Assembly: GCA_015680685.1 (NCBI GenBank)
Contig: MNCI01021396.1
Location: forward strand, 271,242 to 335,241
Origin: Gnetum montanum
Taxonomy: Eukaryota; Streptophyta; Gnetopsida; Gnetales; Gnetaceae
DNA length: 64,000 bases
Direction of reading: 5' to 3'
The notes beneath the pieces are model-generated. The model was not told the origin of the DNA. It saw only the letters and a program-made list of their open reading frames with translations, and made no database searches. Each line of letters opens with the position of its first letter. Position 1 is the first letter of the stretch. Both the position numbers and the translations under genes were made by a program. This document shows positions 1 to 11,066 of this stretch, in pieces.

Positions 1-407
1 TGAATCTTGCTCTATTTCTAGTTTCTTGTGGAACTATTTCTTTCTCTAGGGAAAATTAGAAGTAGATTCGCGGAGTTGTGCTCAAATGTTCTTGCAAAAT
101 TTTATTTGTTACAAGTAGGTATTATAAGGACCGCATAGACTAGGCAATTGAACAAAATAGGAACTCTCAGCAACTCACAGTACTTGGTAAAGTTGGCTGA
201 ATCTCTTTAAGATAAGTCATTTGTAGTTTAAACACAACATAATCATTTCATTTTTCACAACCACACACCACAACAACACACACACATACTCACATTAACT
301 ACTGCATCTATTTTGATGTATCTAGGCCTTGGTGTTGCCAGACACCAGTAAGCACCTAAATCCTGTTCGAGGAGACTCGTTGGCGGTTGCGTCGCAAATG
401 GTCGCCA
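1..407 (+). repeat. Dispersed LTR-type repeat, copy 1 (cut by window start)
   Basis: This stretch matches about 44197-44647 in the same orientation along its whole length. Shared landmarks are a CTCTAGGGAAAATTAGAAG block, TACAAGTAGGTATTATAAGG, a CCTTGGTGTTGCCAGA block and a final GTCGCCAACA (here) or GTTGCCAATA (there). Both copies stop matching at the same place, so about 407 is a true repeat end, and it ends in CA as LTRs do. The longer copy carries a TATA box upstream, which is why I read this as the U5-side end of an LTR rather than a gene. Family and PBS were not identified. Confidence 0.6.
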
Positions 408-3380
408 ACACATTGATATGATATGCCATATGCACTTAACATTTTTTGTTGCATATCTAAGAAGGTTTGGGGAATTCTTGGTGCTTAAAAAGAATGAAAT
501 ATGTATGAGATATGATCCCTCCCAGTTTTTCAAGTCTTGGGTTAAACATATTATTAGCTATGTAGGTTTAGGATCCAGCAATTAAAGATATTGAAGAATC
601 CCTATTTGTTGCTGCTAACAAATTTAGTGATGCACATTGCTCTTCCCTTGACATCATGGGGATTGAACCCCATATTCTGCTAAGAGAGCCAAAGAGGTGC
701 ATGTAGAGGTTGATGGTACAACCAAAAGCAAAATTAAAAAGGCCAGTGGTTGAAGAAATAGTTTCTATTGTTGAATAGCCAACAAGAAATAAGATATCTC
801 TTAGATTTGACAAGGCACATCATACTACTTCAAGTATGTTTTATATGCATTTTTGTTAGTTTTTTTTCTTATGTAATTTTCTATATTTTCATGTAGTATT
901 TTTATAGATTTATGTTATTATTTTTTGTGTAAAATTTGATAACTTGTCCTATGTTTTGCCTTTGCAATTCTTATAGGGAAATAATAAGAATTTGCAGCCC
1001 AAGAATCAGGAGAGGTAGAGAAAAAACACCAAGAAGAGGAAGTAGTAAGTTAGTAAGAGGAGGATGAAAGAGTATTTAATGAAGCACTGGATGACCTAGA
1101 TGTCATATTTGAAGATTTGACATTTGATAATGAACCCCTTATTGATGGCCATATTTGTTGTACTACCTAAAACTCTTCCAAAGGCATCCACCTCTACATT
1201 TCATTTGAAACCTTGGGTTGAGGTTCCTAATAAGATTGAGTTTATGCAAGACATGGCAATAGGATATGATCAATTAGTTGAAACAGATAGCTCGCAATGT
1301 TGGTAAAAATAGCTAGGCTATTTTTCCTTAAGTTTTTTTTTACCATTTATATATTTATTTATATTTTGTTTTATATTTTATGACCTTTTATGTTTTATGC
1401 CTACATGGTTTTAGTAGTTTTAAAGTGTTCTTTGATTAAATTTTGTTTCTTTTTATTTTTTATTTCTAGATATATATATGTATATATATATTTTATTTTA
1501 GTTATTGTAATGTCCAAAGATAGATGGATGCTGAGCATGATGTTGAGCTTCATGAGTTTCCTACACTATCACCTAATGTGGAAAATGTTCCATGAAGGTT
1601 GTACGAGGGGGCCATTGAATATGCCCTCTCATGTGCTAGGACTTCTTAGAAGTGATAATGCTTCAATGAATTCCTATGGAAAAAGGTTGTGGTGTTGGAA
1701 AAGAAAAAAAGCAGCATGTAACTAAAATTAGAAACTGTAGAGATTTCAAGGCATTTATAGAGGCTCGTGTAGCCAATAGAGACTCCTTGCATACTAAGAA
1801 AATTGAGTGGTTGTGCTACTGGAGTGCCATCCATTACAAGGTTGCTCTAATCTTATAATCTTATGAGGTAGTGATCCATTGGTATGTAAGATTAGAGACT
1901 GGCAAGATTACTATGCTTGGGTTCTCGAGTGGGGTAAGAAGTAAAAGGATCATAAGTTAAAGTACAATGGAGAAAAGAAGAGCTACCTTAAGAGGCTATA
2001 GGAGGAGGCTGTGAAGAGTGAAAAGATCAAAATTTTTATGTAGGGAATAAATGAAAAGGGTGCCTTCAAGCTATTCTAAGACTTTCTAATAGTATTTAAT
2101 TCCCTTATCAAATCACTACTACTTTTGAATAGGCTACTACTACCTTTTCCCAAGATCCTCGAGAGTGGACTAATATTGAGAGGGGGAACATCTTAACAAG
2201 TTTAAACCTTGGACAGCTATATTGGGTTAACCTAGGTCAAGAACAAATTCTTTACAAGTTGGAGATTGGTCTTCTAAGCTTTTTTCCAAAAGATCTTGCT
2301 CTAGAATCTTCAAAGATTTGTTTTCAAATTTTTATTTTTTAACATTTTTAGTTTAGTTTACTTTGTATTTTCATTTTTTTCTTGTTTTATGATTATGTTT
2401 TGACTAGACTAGTTACTAATTAATTTTTTCTATGTTTTTATTATCATGTAGACATTTGGTGATGGCAGCAACCCTAGTGATGATGACAACGATGATGTTC
2501 CTCCTTCTCCTCCAATTTTTCCTTTGGCATACTAGTCTTATTATATTTTTGGCTATTTCTATTATGGTGTCTATGTTATTATTATTTTTTGATCTATTCA
2601 TAGTCATTGGAGACTATGAGACTATTTATTATTATTTATTTTATTATTGCACAGTGCAACCATGGCTATTAAACTTTCATTTATTTTGGTTAACTAGATT
2701 TTTTTCACACTGTGTGACTATGGCTATTGGAGATGGACACTTTAGTTACAATATTTGTAATTTTTCATATTTTTATATTTTAAAAGTGTTTTAATTTTAA
2801 TGTATTTTTATGTTTCTTATGTTTTATTTATAGAAGAAGGCTCATTGGCTAAAGTATAAGGCTATAAGGCAAAAATTTGTAGAAAAATGTAAATGTAAAG
2901 TAATCAAGAAACACTAAGTGTAACATTTGGTGTAATAGGCTACAAGGTGGTACATAAAAGAAAAAGGCTACAATGTATTATGAGTTTAAGGCCTTGGCAG
3001 ACCATTGCATATTTTTATGAGGTTTTTTATGTTTTAAGAATTTTTATATATTTTTTATGTTTGAAAATGTTTTATGGTATTTTCAAGTTTTTAAAGGAAA
3101 GAATAAAAGACAAATAATGAAAAAGCATAAATTGAAAAATTTTAATCAAATACATATAAGCAAGGCTAAGTAGTTGTAATAAGGCTAAAACAAGGAAAAG
3201 CATGGTAAAGAAAAATGGCACACATGAACAAAAGGTTGAAATTAGGCTGTGTAATAAAAATAAAAAGAAAAAGAAAAGGCCACACAACTATTAACATAGG
3301 AGTAAACAAGTAGGGGATGTACAAAATCATGTAACTATTTCCTAATTATTGAGAGATTAGAAAAAGTATACAACCTTCAT
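408..3380. other. AT-rich spacer with no recognisable gene
   Basis: No domain is recognised on either strand. Short open stretches exist (for example plus 1124-1306, 1505-1725 and 1676-1858), but they are in different frames, separated by stops and AT-rich runs, and match no family I know. An acidic stretch near 1065-1150 and an Asp-rich stretch near 2450-2520 could be transposon-derived protein remnants; this is a guess. The 3072-3287 minus frame is Phe/Leu-rich low complexity. Confidence 0.5.
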
Positions 3381-3617
3381 TGCACAATCTTGTACTCCTT
3401 ATTTCCATCACTAACAACATTGAATGGGAGCTCTTCTCATGTTGTATTTATGATTTAGTTATTTTAATTTTTGGATTCTACTCCTTTGGGCCTCTTGACT
3501 TTGCTCTTAATAGTAGGAGTTTCTTCTTGAAACTCTACTTTGGACCCTTGTTCCATGTCAATGTTATTGATTGCCAAAGTGACCGCACTATTGCCATGAA
3601 TGATTATTTCACCTTCC

Positions 3618-4138
3618 TCACAAGATAGGTGAATTTATTTGTGGATGGAGAAGGAAAATAATTATAATTGAGCTAACCAAAACCTCCTCATGATTAGATT
3701 GAATCCTAATGTCTCTTCCATCACCAAGAAGTTGGTAGATGTGGGGAACTTTTCCCCTGCTATGAATTCTAAAGAGATGGAACCCTTCATTACTACTCAT
3801 GATCTATTGAAGTATTTGAGAGAAAAATTAGTAGTGCGTTGCATGTGCTCTACCAAGCCTAATTGTTGAACAATGGTAAAAGGTATCACATTGGTTGCTA
3901 CCTCATAATCCACATGCACCCTATGTATTTTATATTGCCCAACTCTTATGGTTATAAAGAGAGGGATCCTTGTTATCTCACCATTTTTGGGATTAGTCTT
4001 TATCTCACTATCATGAAACACTAGGGTAGTTGATTTCATTTCTTCCTTAGGCGAAGGTGGTACCATTGCTACATGAATGGATTCTTTGCTAATAGGAATG
4101 CCCTCACTAACAAGAATTAAAGTCAACATCCACACTAA
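3618..4138 (-). pseudogene. Element M retropepsin-like protease remnant
   Basis: The 112-residue open stretch 4135-3797 reads like the gag-pol protease of Tat/gypsy elements, which cleaves the polyprotein. It has an IPLFITIRVGQYKIHRV strand, then the active-site segment VDYEVATNVIP followed by QQLGL. The family usually has D-[ST]-G-[AS] at this point. Here the Asp is kept but the next residues have become Tyr-Glu-Val, so it should be inactive. The frame continues past a stop to about 3618 and then decays. Upstream (3' on the plus strand) it is cut by the N1 insertion after the conserved ALV-L- segment. Confidence 0.65.
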
Positions 4139-4143
4139 GGCTT
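4139..4143. repeat. Left target-site duplication of N1 (GGCTT)
   Basis: GGCTT lies directly before the LTR start TGATGAGT and is repeated exactly at 11062-11066 after the 3' LTR. Five bases is the usual size for Ty3/gypsy integrase. Confidence 0.9.
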
Positions 4144-5002
4144 TGATGAGTCATGAATTTGCTGACAGCCACAATATCACACCCATGATAATGCACCCAT
4201 GATATCGCACCTGCGATATTGCATCCACGGTATCATAGCTGATGCGATATTGTAGCCTATCTCCTCATTTATAAATAAGAGGTAGACAAAAGAATAATTT
4301 AGTTCTTAGTTTTTAGAGTTAGTTTTGATTTTAGTTTTCATTTTCTCTCTCTCAACCCTTTTCCTCTCAGTGTATGCCCGTAGTGTGGTGATTGTAATTG
4401 TACAACATCCTTTACTCAAGTGTGACGTACTTGGACACGCACATGATCGGAAATAAAGATTGAGATTACTTCATAATTGTAGCATTCACTTAGTTTAATC
4501 ATTTAATTAATTTTTATTTATTGCTTTCGTAGTTAATCTCTTCTCACCCTTAAACTCATGTTAAAATGTGGAATGAGTACGACTTGATTACGAGCATTTA
4601 AGTGTGACTACTTGGTAACCCAATAGCATACCTAGGATTTGCACTTGGTAATCCTAGTAATAGTCATGCATGAAGTCCAAGATGTGTATGGATAATCAAG
4701 GAACGAATGCTCATCACACTTAGGCTAGTTTAGATTCTCTCACCCTCTCTCTCCTAGATTAGTGAATATTACTTTCCATTGCCTTCAGGAGGATCATTAG
4801 ATTAGAAACCCATCATACACCTCACTCTGGACTAAACCATACATGACAAACATAATACTAGTCAAGGAGGGAAGATAGTGAACTGTGACCTAAGGCTAAC
4901 TGTCTAGATGCCACAACTAGTTTGTCTGTAGAGTTTGACCGGATCGCACGTGTAACGCTCGTATTCGTATGGTTGAGTGTAGGGGTACCTTGCCACTCAA
5001 CA
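4144..5002 (+). repeat. N1 5' LTR
   Basis: Begins TGATGAGT and ends ACTCAACA; the partner LTR ends ACTCATCA, the exact inverse of the start. U3 carries a cluster of GATATC/GATATT words at about 4170-4257, then a TATA box at 4270-4277 and a CT-rich stretch (ctctctctca) near 4340. It keeps a segment around 4850-4890 that is missing from the 3' LTR. Confidence 0.9.
4270..4277 (+). promoter_or_regulatory. TATA box of N1 5' LTR
   Basis: TATAAATA, about 125 bp into the LTR and matched at the same place in the 3' LTR. Transcription would be expected to start roughly 30 bp downstream. Confidence 0.65.
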
Positions 5003-5003
5003 T

Positions 5004-5021
5004 TAGCATCGTTGTTGGGGA
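5004..5021 (+). other. N1 primer-binding site (degenerate tRNA-Asp type)
   Basis: One base after the LTR lies TAGCATCGTTGTTGGGGA. The common Athila/Tat PBS complementary to tRNA-Asp is TGGCGCCGTTGCCGGGGA. The two differ at five positions, every one G-to-A or C-to-T. The assignment rests on that remembered consensus and on position. Confidence 0.7.
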
Positions 5022-5141
5022 TAGTGCTAGTTATCTAGATTAGTTATATCATACAAGGTTGCTATACAAGAATTAACAATATATTTTTTAGGAAGAAATC
5101 ATTATAAAAATTCACATATAAATTCACAAAATTTCACAACC

Positions 5142-7358
5142 ATGCCTCTCCTACAGGACTATAATAATGCCACATCTGGTGAGGCAGTTCATTGGAGACC
5201 CAAAAAATTAGATGACAATGAAGATTGGAGTACTCAACCTTATGTAGGAGTCCCCTACGTATATGAACACCCCAACGATACTAAAAGGCTCTTGTCATCC
5301 AAATTTAACACATCTAGTAAGGATGAGAAATCCCATAGAACGAGGAGGCCTGAAAGGCCTAGGACCTGCTCAATAACTAACAAGAACTTACTTGGCGATG
5401 ATTGGAAGACTTACAAAATTCATAATGATTTTTATAGCTCCTTCTCTTCCTCTACTCCTTCAACATCAGATTGTGACATGGATAACTATCTTTCAAGGAA
5501 TCAGTGTAGAACTAAAAATCGAGCTCACAAAGAAAATCAAGAATGCCAACATAAACGAAGGCAACATCATCCCAACTTACAAACTCACAACCTACTTAGT
5601 GATGATGAACCCCCACTGGCCACTACAAGCCTAACACAATTACAAAAGGTTGTTCGACTCTCACATAGGCATCGTAAAGAGAGTGATCTATCCAAGCTCA
5701 ACAACTTCCCTAATTTTTCAAGAGGCTATGACTTAGATATGCATCAACATTTACAAGCTTTCTACGATGCCTGCGCATGGAACAACATTGATAATGGTTG
5801 GAAAAAACTCAAGCTCTTCCCTATGACACTCGTTGGCCAAGCAAAAGTATCGTATAGATTGTTAAAACCAAATTTAATACGATGCTGTCCAAGAATGGTA
5901 GAACTTTTTAACGAAAGATATCAAACCTATGCAAGAGTGTCAGCCTTCAGGAAACAAATCCAAGAGTGGAAACAAGCATAACATGAACCCTTGGACATGA
6001 CCTTAGAAAGATATTATGCATTGTTAAGCAACTGTCCAGGCCATGAGTTCTCTGAGGAAAGGCTAATGTACCATATCATTGATGGGCTTCATGATGAAAC
6101 GAGAAATACCCTAGGGAAGTATGCCCAAGGTCAACTATACAAACTACAAACCCATCAATTCCAAGAACTTATTAAGTGGGTAGTAAAAGAAGAAGGAGAA
6201 ATGGCTAGATGGGAGAGTGTTGAAAAACATAAACGGGATCAAAATTTCAACTTAACAAAGGTCCATGATCATAAAAAGGATAAATCGACTTGTCACAAGC
6301 AGAAAGAACCATCTTTTCCAGTACAACAATCATTAGAGGAAGTCGAGGCAAAGATCAATAAGATGTTGAAATGGACATATAAAAAGTGTGAAGAAGTTAT
6401 TGATATTATTGGAGATAGAGTTTTGACAACTTGAGAAGCAGGACAAAATATCATTAGACATTCAGAAAGAAGGAATGAAGAAAATAAGAGCTCAACTTCC
6501 AATCATATGTATGAATGCAACATATGCCTATACGATCACCCTAAGGGCCAATGCCCAATCTTGTTACATTTATATGAGCATTGGGGAAGCACGTTACATC
6601 TAGAGTTCATACAGAGATACTGTGTTCGATCACAGTGGCAAAAATCCCAGTTGTGGGGGAATCCACCCCTAAATTGGAGACACCCTTCATATTATTCGAA
6701 TCCAAATGCTTATCTAGTTCAACATCCTATTTCTCCAACTAGGCCAACATACTCTATCTCACCACATTACCATTGTTCACAATACTATCAAGGCATGTGC
6801 TCAACAGCACCACCACCTTGTGCATTTGACACTTCTTCCAATTTTCAACATTCTCATCCTTCCCCTCCTTCTACATCGCCACTAACTGTTCCTAAGGTAT
6901 CTGCACCATAGCAACAACCCACGAATGCTACTTGTACTACTGTTTCCAATAGCAGTGATAGATCTCAACCACATTGAAGACATACCTTCTTTAGAAATGA
7001 CCATAGGAAGGGACAACACAATTCCAAGGCCACTGCATCCTATGACTCAACACAAGTCCAACGCTGTGGTGCACCCTTATCTTCGAATCCAACACCTCAT
7101 GTAACTTCATCAGGGCCATCAATCAACACTCCAACAACCATAGGCCCAATGAACACAGCCATGGGAGGCAACATCCTGATCCTTGCATACCATCTAATAG
7201 TCCCAATTATCATAGTGGGTCAACTCTTTACCCAAGAACCACAACTCATAAATTTCCCCACTATGCTTACTACAATCAGGTGTGTGAAACCTAATGGGGT
7301 AAGTATAGCCAAGTCCCAATATTTCCAACATGCAAGGATCCCCATCGTCATTTATTAA
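5142..7358 (+). pseudogene. N1 gag (capsid/nucleocapsid polyprotein), stop-interrupted
   Basis: A single frame of 739 codons starts at ATG 5142 and runs to about 7358 with in-frame stops at 5979, 6432, 6909 and near 6973. Two are TGA and the others TAA and TAG, all derivable from CAA, CGA or CAG by C-to-T. Codons about 185-340 carry the Athila/Tat gag core: a GYDLDMHQHLQAFYDAC segment, KLFPMTLVGQA, then LLSNCPGHEF and a DGLHDETRNTL helix. A zinc-knuckle-like CNICLYDHPKGQC follows around codon 460; its C-X2-C-X3-H-X4-C spacing is one residue shorter than a standard CCHC. The tail is Pro/Ser/Thr/Gln-rich. Gag packages the RNA into virus-like particles. No pol follows. Confidence 0.8.
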
Positions 7359-9489
7359 TCCTTGCCATCCTCAACTGTTTAGCTATGAGGGATATCCCCC
7401 ATTCTAATAGAAAGAAGGATTAATAAATACTTTTATTTTCTTTAATTTTACAACTTTTTTTTCCAGTTTTTCATTTTTCAATTTCTTGTTTTAACTTTTT
7501 GTCTTTTTGTCTCTTTACGTTTTTATAAGTAATCTCATTTATGAATAAAACACTCATGTGGATCATTGGTTGAGGCGTGTTCTATGTTGTCGAGTCTCAA
7601 ATGATTAATTATTTGGATAGTAAGCCCATTACACCCACTCATACATTCTACAAATAAGAGGTTCTTTTCAAGGTACAATGATATTATTGATATTTTTAAA
7701 ACTTAAAAATTAATTTTGTGTTCATTATACCTCAAATGAAGAAGGATGGGCCAAGAGGAAATGATTAGGGTGTGACATCAAGAGGACTTGCATATTCCCT
7801 TTGGTGACGTCTGTGGGAGTTATCATGCAATGTGGCTATACTAAGATCCTTATAGATAATGAAAAATGGGAGTAAGAGTAACCAAGAGGGCACTCAAAAA
7901 TCAAATGTTGTTCTAGGGGGTCCCACTGGAAAGACATGCATCCATGCCTAAAGGCTGGTGGCTTCTTTGGATTCAACAATCAGAAAAAAAAAAGAGAGAA
8001 AAAAAAAAAAAGGAAGTGCCACAAAACAAAAATCACTCCTTCATTGAAAAAAATGCCAAGTGATCATATGCCTTGTTGTTCTGGTACTCTCATAGTTGCT
8101 TCTCATGGGATGAAACAATGCGATGTCACTGATTATAGGAATGGACTTGGTCCTGATCTTGGAACAATGGGTTGATGACATGTTAATCATGCTTTACATG
8201 TAGGATTCACTATGCCCTAGGTTAGTCACCTCATATCCCAATCTCTACAATCCCTTCTATAGTTCATCTCATCTCACTATTCATGTAATTGTAGCTTGTG
8301 TCTTGTATAGCATAGAATTCTTACCTCATTTCGGTGATATTTACATATGTGTGTTTTGTGGTACTAGTGCGGATTATATTTAACCCTTCTAGTGCCCACA
8401 TACACTTTTAAGTGTGGTTACACAAGGGCATTATAGGTTGGAACCTGCTTTGGGGAGGACCCACTTGTGTAATGTTTTGTAATTTTCACTTATGATAGAG
8501 CTCACACACACCATTGATTACCCTCAGCGTATTATTTATGATATTCTTTCCCTTATTACTATCCACATTTTTCTCTACCATCCGAGGTCCTTATTAATAA
8601 ATTCCACACCATCATAATTTTTGTGCCTTCAGAACTATTTGAATTACCCTAGAACCCTTTAATAATTATCCAAATGTCCTTAGTTTACATTGTTTAATTT
8701 CAAAGGAAATATTAAAAATTCGGTACATTCTCTAAGTGCCCTAATTTCAATGAAAATATATATACGTGAACCCCCTATGCTAATCAACATCATATGCAAT
8801 TGTTCACGTAGGGGAAGTTTTTCAAACTTCTCTCTACGACTCGTGATTGCGCACCCCTTGCTTTCATATCCATATCTCACTCACTGGTACTCGGATTTTA
8901 GTTCCGTTTGAACCTACTTGAACCCAGAGTGTTTAGCTTAGTCATGGGGGAGGGGTACACATCGATTAGGGCATAAATGTTTTGAAATTTTTTGAAATTC
9001 ATCATCACCCAAAGGACAGATTTAAGGGTAATTAGTTGTAAAATTAAGAATAGAATGTGTCAAAAACAATTTCATCCCCTTAGCTATACTAGAAAATTAA
9101 ATTTGGAAACCACCTAAGCAAAGAGGACACGACATTATAATATTTTGGGGACATGTTCTTCCAATAATTAACATCACATGGAAATAAAGTAAATCTATTA
9201 AGGAAAGCAGTAAGGTATAACCTAACTTTGGTAACAACCTTACTAACGATTGGCCTCGTGTGATTGCAGATGGCCTTGAAATGTGGACAACAAGAAGGTC
9301 CTACTCAAGGTGTGATCAACAACCTAGGAGAGGTGTAGGACAAGTTCCTACTGAAAAACATGCAGAGTAGGAGGAATAATCATTTAGTATCCACCAAGAA
9401 GACCTTGCTACTATACAATCAAGGCAGGTGAAAGGAGGAGCTGTTGCAGCATCTGAATAGGGACAATATCTCACGCTAACCTAGGATTA
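7359..9489 (+). other. N1 interior without recognisable coding sequence
   Basis: Autonomous relatives carry protease, RT, RNase H and integrase here. I found none of their motifs on either strand. The stretch holds a T-rich tract at 7430-7530, A-rich runs near 7985-8015 that encode only poly-Lys, and scattered short frames. A frame at about 8680-8911 on both strands has no recognisable domain. Confidence 0.6.
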
Positions 9490-9526
9490 TGTTTAGACCA
9501 TCCATGAAAGGTCCATATTCACTAGA

Positions 9527-10055
9527 GTGATCATGGAATTAAACTTTGGACCTTTCACAGAATTTGCTTCGGAGGCCGTCAGGAATAACCTCAAAGAATC
9601 CCCATTATGGCCTACCCTCTATGAAAGAAGTGCCTGGTACTTAGGGAAAATGTATCAATTTTGGAACAATAAAGAAGAAGGCACCACAATTAACATTTGT
9701 GGTGTGACTATTGATTTCTCTATTCAAGCCATTTCAAAAATATTAAACCTTCCAAATACAGGGCGAAAGGTTGCTTAGAACCAGCTGGACACTTTCAGAA
9801 CCGAGCAACTTAATAAACTGTTGAAAGAGAATAAAAGGATGGTAGAAGAAAAAGAGAAGGCTGACTAGGATGCCTCTATGGCACAAGCGCAAACTTACAT
9901 GCATGCCAAGGCAGTCAAGGCATTACAAGAGGAGAAAATCTAGGCCATACTTCAACGCCATCAAATCCCAAGACCTGGAGTGCAAGAAAATGGAAAGACA
10001 CTCATGGTGGAGCCATCGCCACCAGGAACTACAAGAGTTCCATCCAATTTTGTAA
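9527..10055 (+). pseudogene. N1 ORF2, plant-transposon-protein-like domain plus coiled coil
   Basis: The frame from ATG 9527 reads through stops at 9776, 9866 and 9941 (all TAG) to about 10055. The first 83 residues contain SPLWPTLYERSAWYLGKM, then TINICGVTIDFSIQAISK ending in ILNLPN. That pattern of a basic, aromatic helix followed by a 'V-G-x-x-I-D-F-S...I-x-x-x-L-x-L-P' block resembles the 'putative plant transposon protein' domain found near the 3' end of Athila-type elements (PF20167-like, from memory). After it comes a Lys/Glu/Gln-rich region (codons about 88-145) that looks like a coiled coil. The frame may begin earlier, near 9490. Function unknown. Confidence 0.55.
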
Positions 10056-10208
10056 TCATGAGATTTTCTTTTGTGTTGTGTCTCAATTCTATTCTGACTC
10101 CACACTGCGGCATGAATCCATTCTAACTAGCCAATAATTCCATACCTATCCACTGTGTAATCAATGGAGCTTGTTCTCACTTTAACTCGAGGATGAGTTT
10201 TCATTCAA

Positions 10209-10219
10209 TTGTGGGGGTA
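10209..10219 (+). other. N1 polypurine tract
   Basis: TTGTGGGGGTA abuts the 3' LTR start and follows a CTCGAGGATGAG block near 10186-10197 that is common just before the 3' LTR of plant gypsy elements. It would prime plus-strand DNA synthesis. Confidence 0.7.
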
Positions 10220-11061
10220 TGATGAGTCATGAATTTTCTGATAGTCATGATATCGCACCCATGATAATGCATCCACGATATCACATCCACAGTATCACAG
10301 TCGACGTGATATCGTAGCCTAAGCCGCGATATCACATACATGATATTGTAGCTTGTCTCCTCATCTATAAATAAGAGGTAGACAGAAGAATAAGTCAGTT
10401 CTTAGTTTTTCAAGTTAGTTTTGATTTTAGTTTTCATTTTCTCTCTCTCAACCCTTTTCCTTTCTGTGTATGCCTACAGTGTGGTGATTGTAATTGTATG
10501 ACATCCTTTACTTGAGTGTGATGTACTTGGACACACAGATGATTAGAAATAAAGATCGAGATTACTTCATCATTGTAGCATTCACTTAGTTTAATAATTT
10601 AATTAATTATTATTTACTGCTTTCCTAGTTAATCTCTTCTCACCCTTAAACTCATGTTAAAACAAGGAATAAGTACGACTTGATTACGAGCATTTAAGTG
10701 TGACTATTTGGTAACCCAGTAGCATACCTAGGATCTACGCTTGGTAATCCTAGTAGTAGTCATGCACGAAGTCCAAGATGTGTACAGATAATCAAGGAAT
10801 GGATGCTCATCGCACTTAGGATAGTTTATATTCTCACACCCTCTCTCTCCTAGATTAGTGAATATTACTTTCCATTGCCTTTAGAAGTAGCATTAGATTA
10901 GAAACCCATCATACACCTCACTCTGGACTAAACCATACATGATGCAACCTAAGGCTAACTGTCTAGATGCCACAACTAGTATGTCTACGGAGTTTGACTA
11001 GATCCCATGTGTAATGATCGTATTCATATGGTTGAGTGTAGGTGTACCTCACCACTCATCA
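10220..11061 (+). repeat. N1 3' LTR
   Basis: Starts TGATGAGT and ends ACTCATCA, a perfect 8-bp inverted terminal pair. Relative to the 5' LTR it has one extra unit in the GATATC-rich part of U3 and lacks about 30 bp near 10940. TATA box at 10366-10373. Confidence 0.9.
10366..10373 (+). promoter_or_regulatory. TATA box of N1 3' LTR
   Basis: TATAAATA in the position equivalent to 4270-4277. It could drive read-out into element M on the plus strand. Confidence 0.6.
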
Positions 11062-11066
11062 GGCTT
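11062..11066. repeat. Right target-site duplication of N1 (GGCTT)
   Basis: Exact copy of 4139-4143 directly after the LTR terminal CA. Confidence 0.9.

Larger units (their letters stand above)
4144..11061 (+). mobile_element. N1: complete, pol-less Athila/Tat-like LTR retrotransposon
   Basis: All structural marks of one integration event are present: LTRs of 859 and 842 bp, termini TGATGAGT and ACTCATCA (ACTCAACA in the 5' LTR), a perfect GGCTT target duplication, a PBS resembling the tRNA-Asp type at 5004-5021, a gag frame at 5142-7358, a second ORF at 9527-10055, and a G-rich PPT at 10209-10219. No protease, RT, RNase H or integrase motif was found in the 5.2 kb interior on either strand. 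I infer a non-autonomous element that used another element's enzymes. By eye the LTRs differ at about 10% of sites in one 150-bp comparison, mostly transitions, so the insertion is old. It sits inside element M, which is older. Confidence 0.85.

Noticed and set aside
3072-3287. A 71-codon minus-strand frame
   Set aside because: Phe/Leu/Ser low complexity from A-rich plus-strand sequence; no domain.
7936-8175. A 79-codon plus frame with a long Lys run
   Set aside because: The Lys run comes from poly-A tracts inside N1; no recognisable protein.
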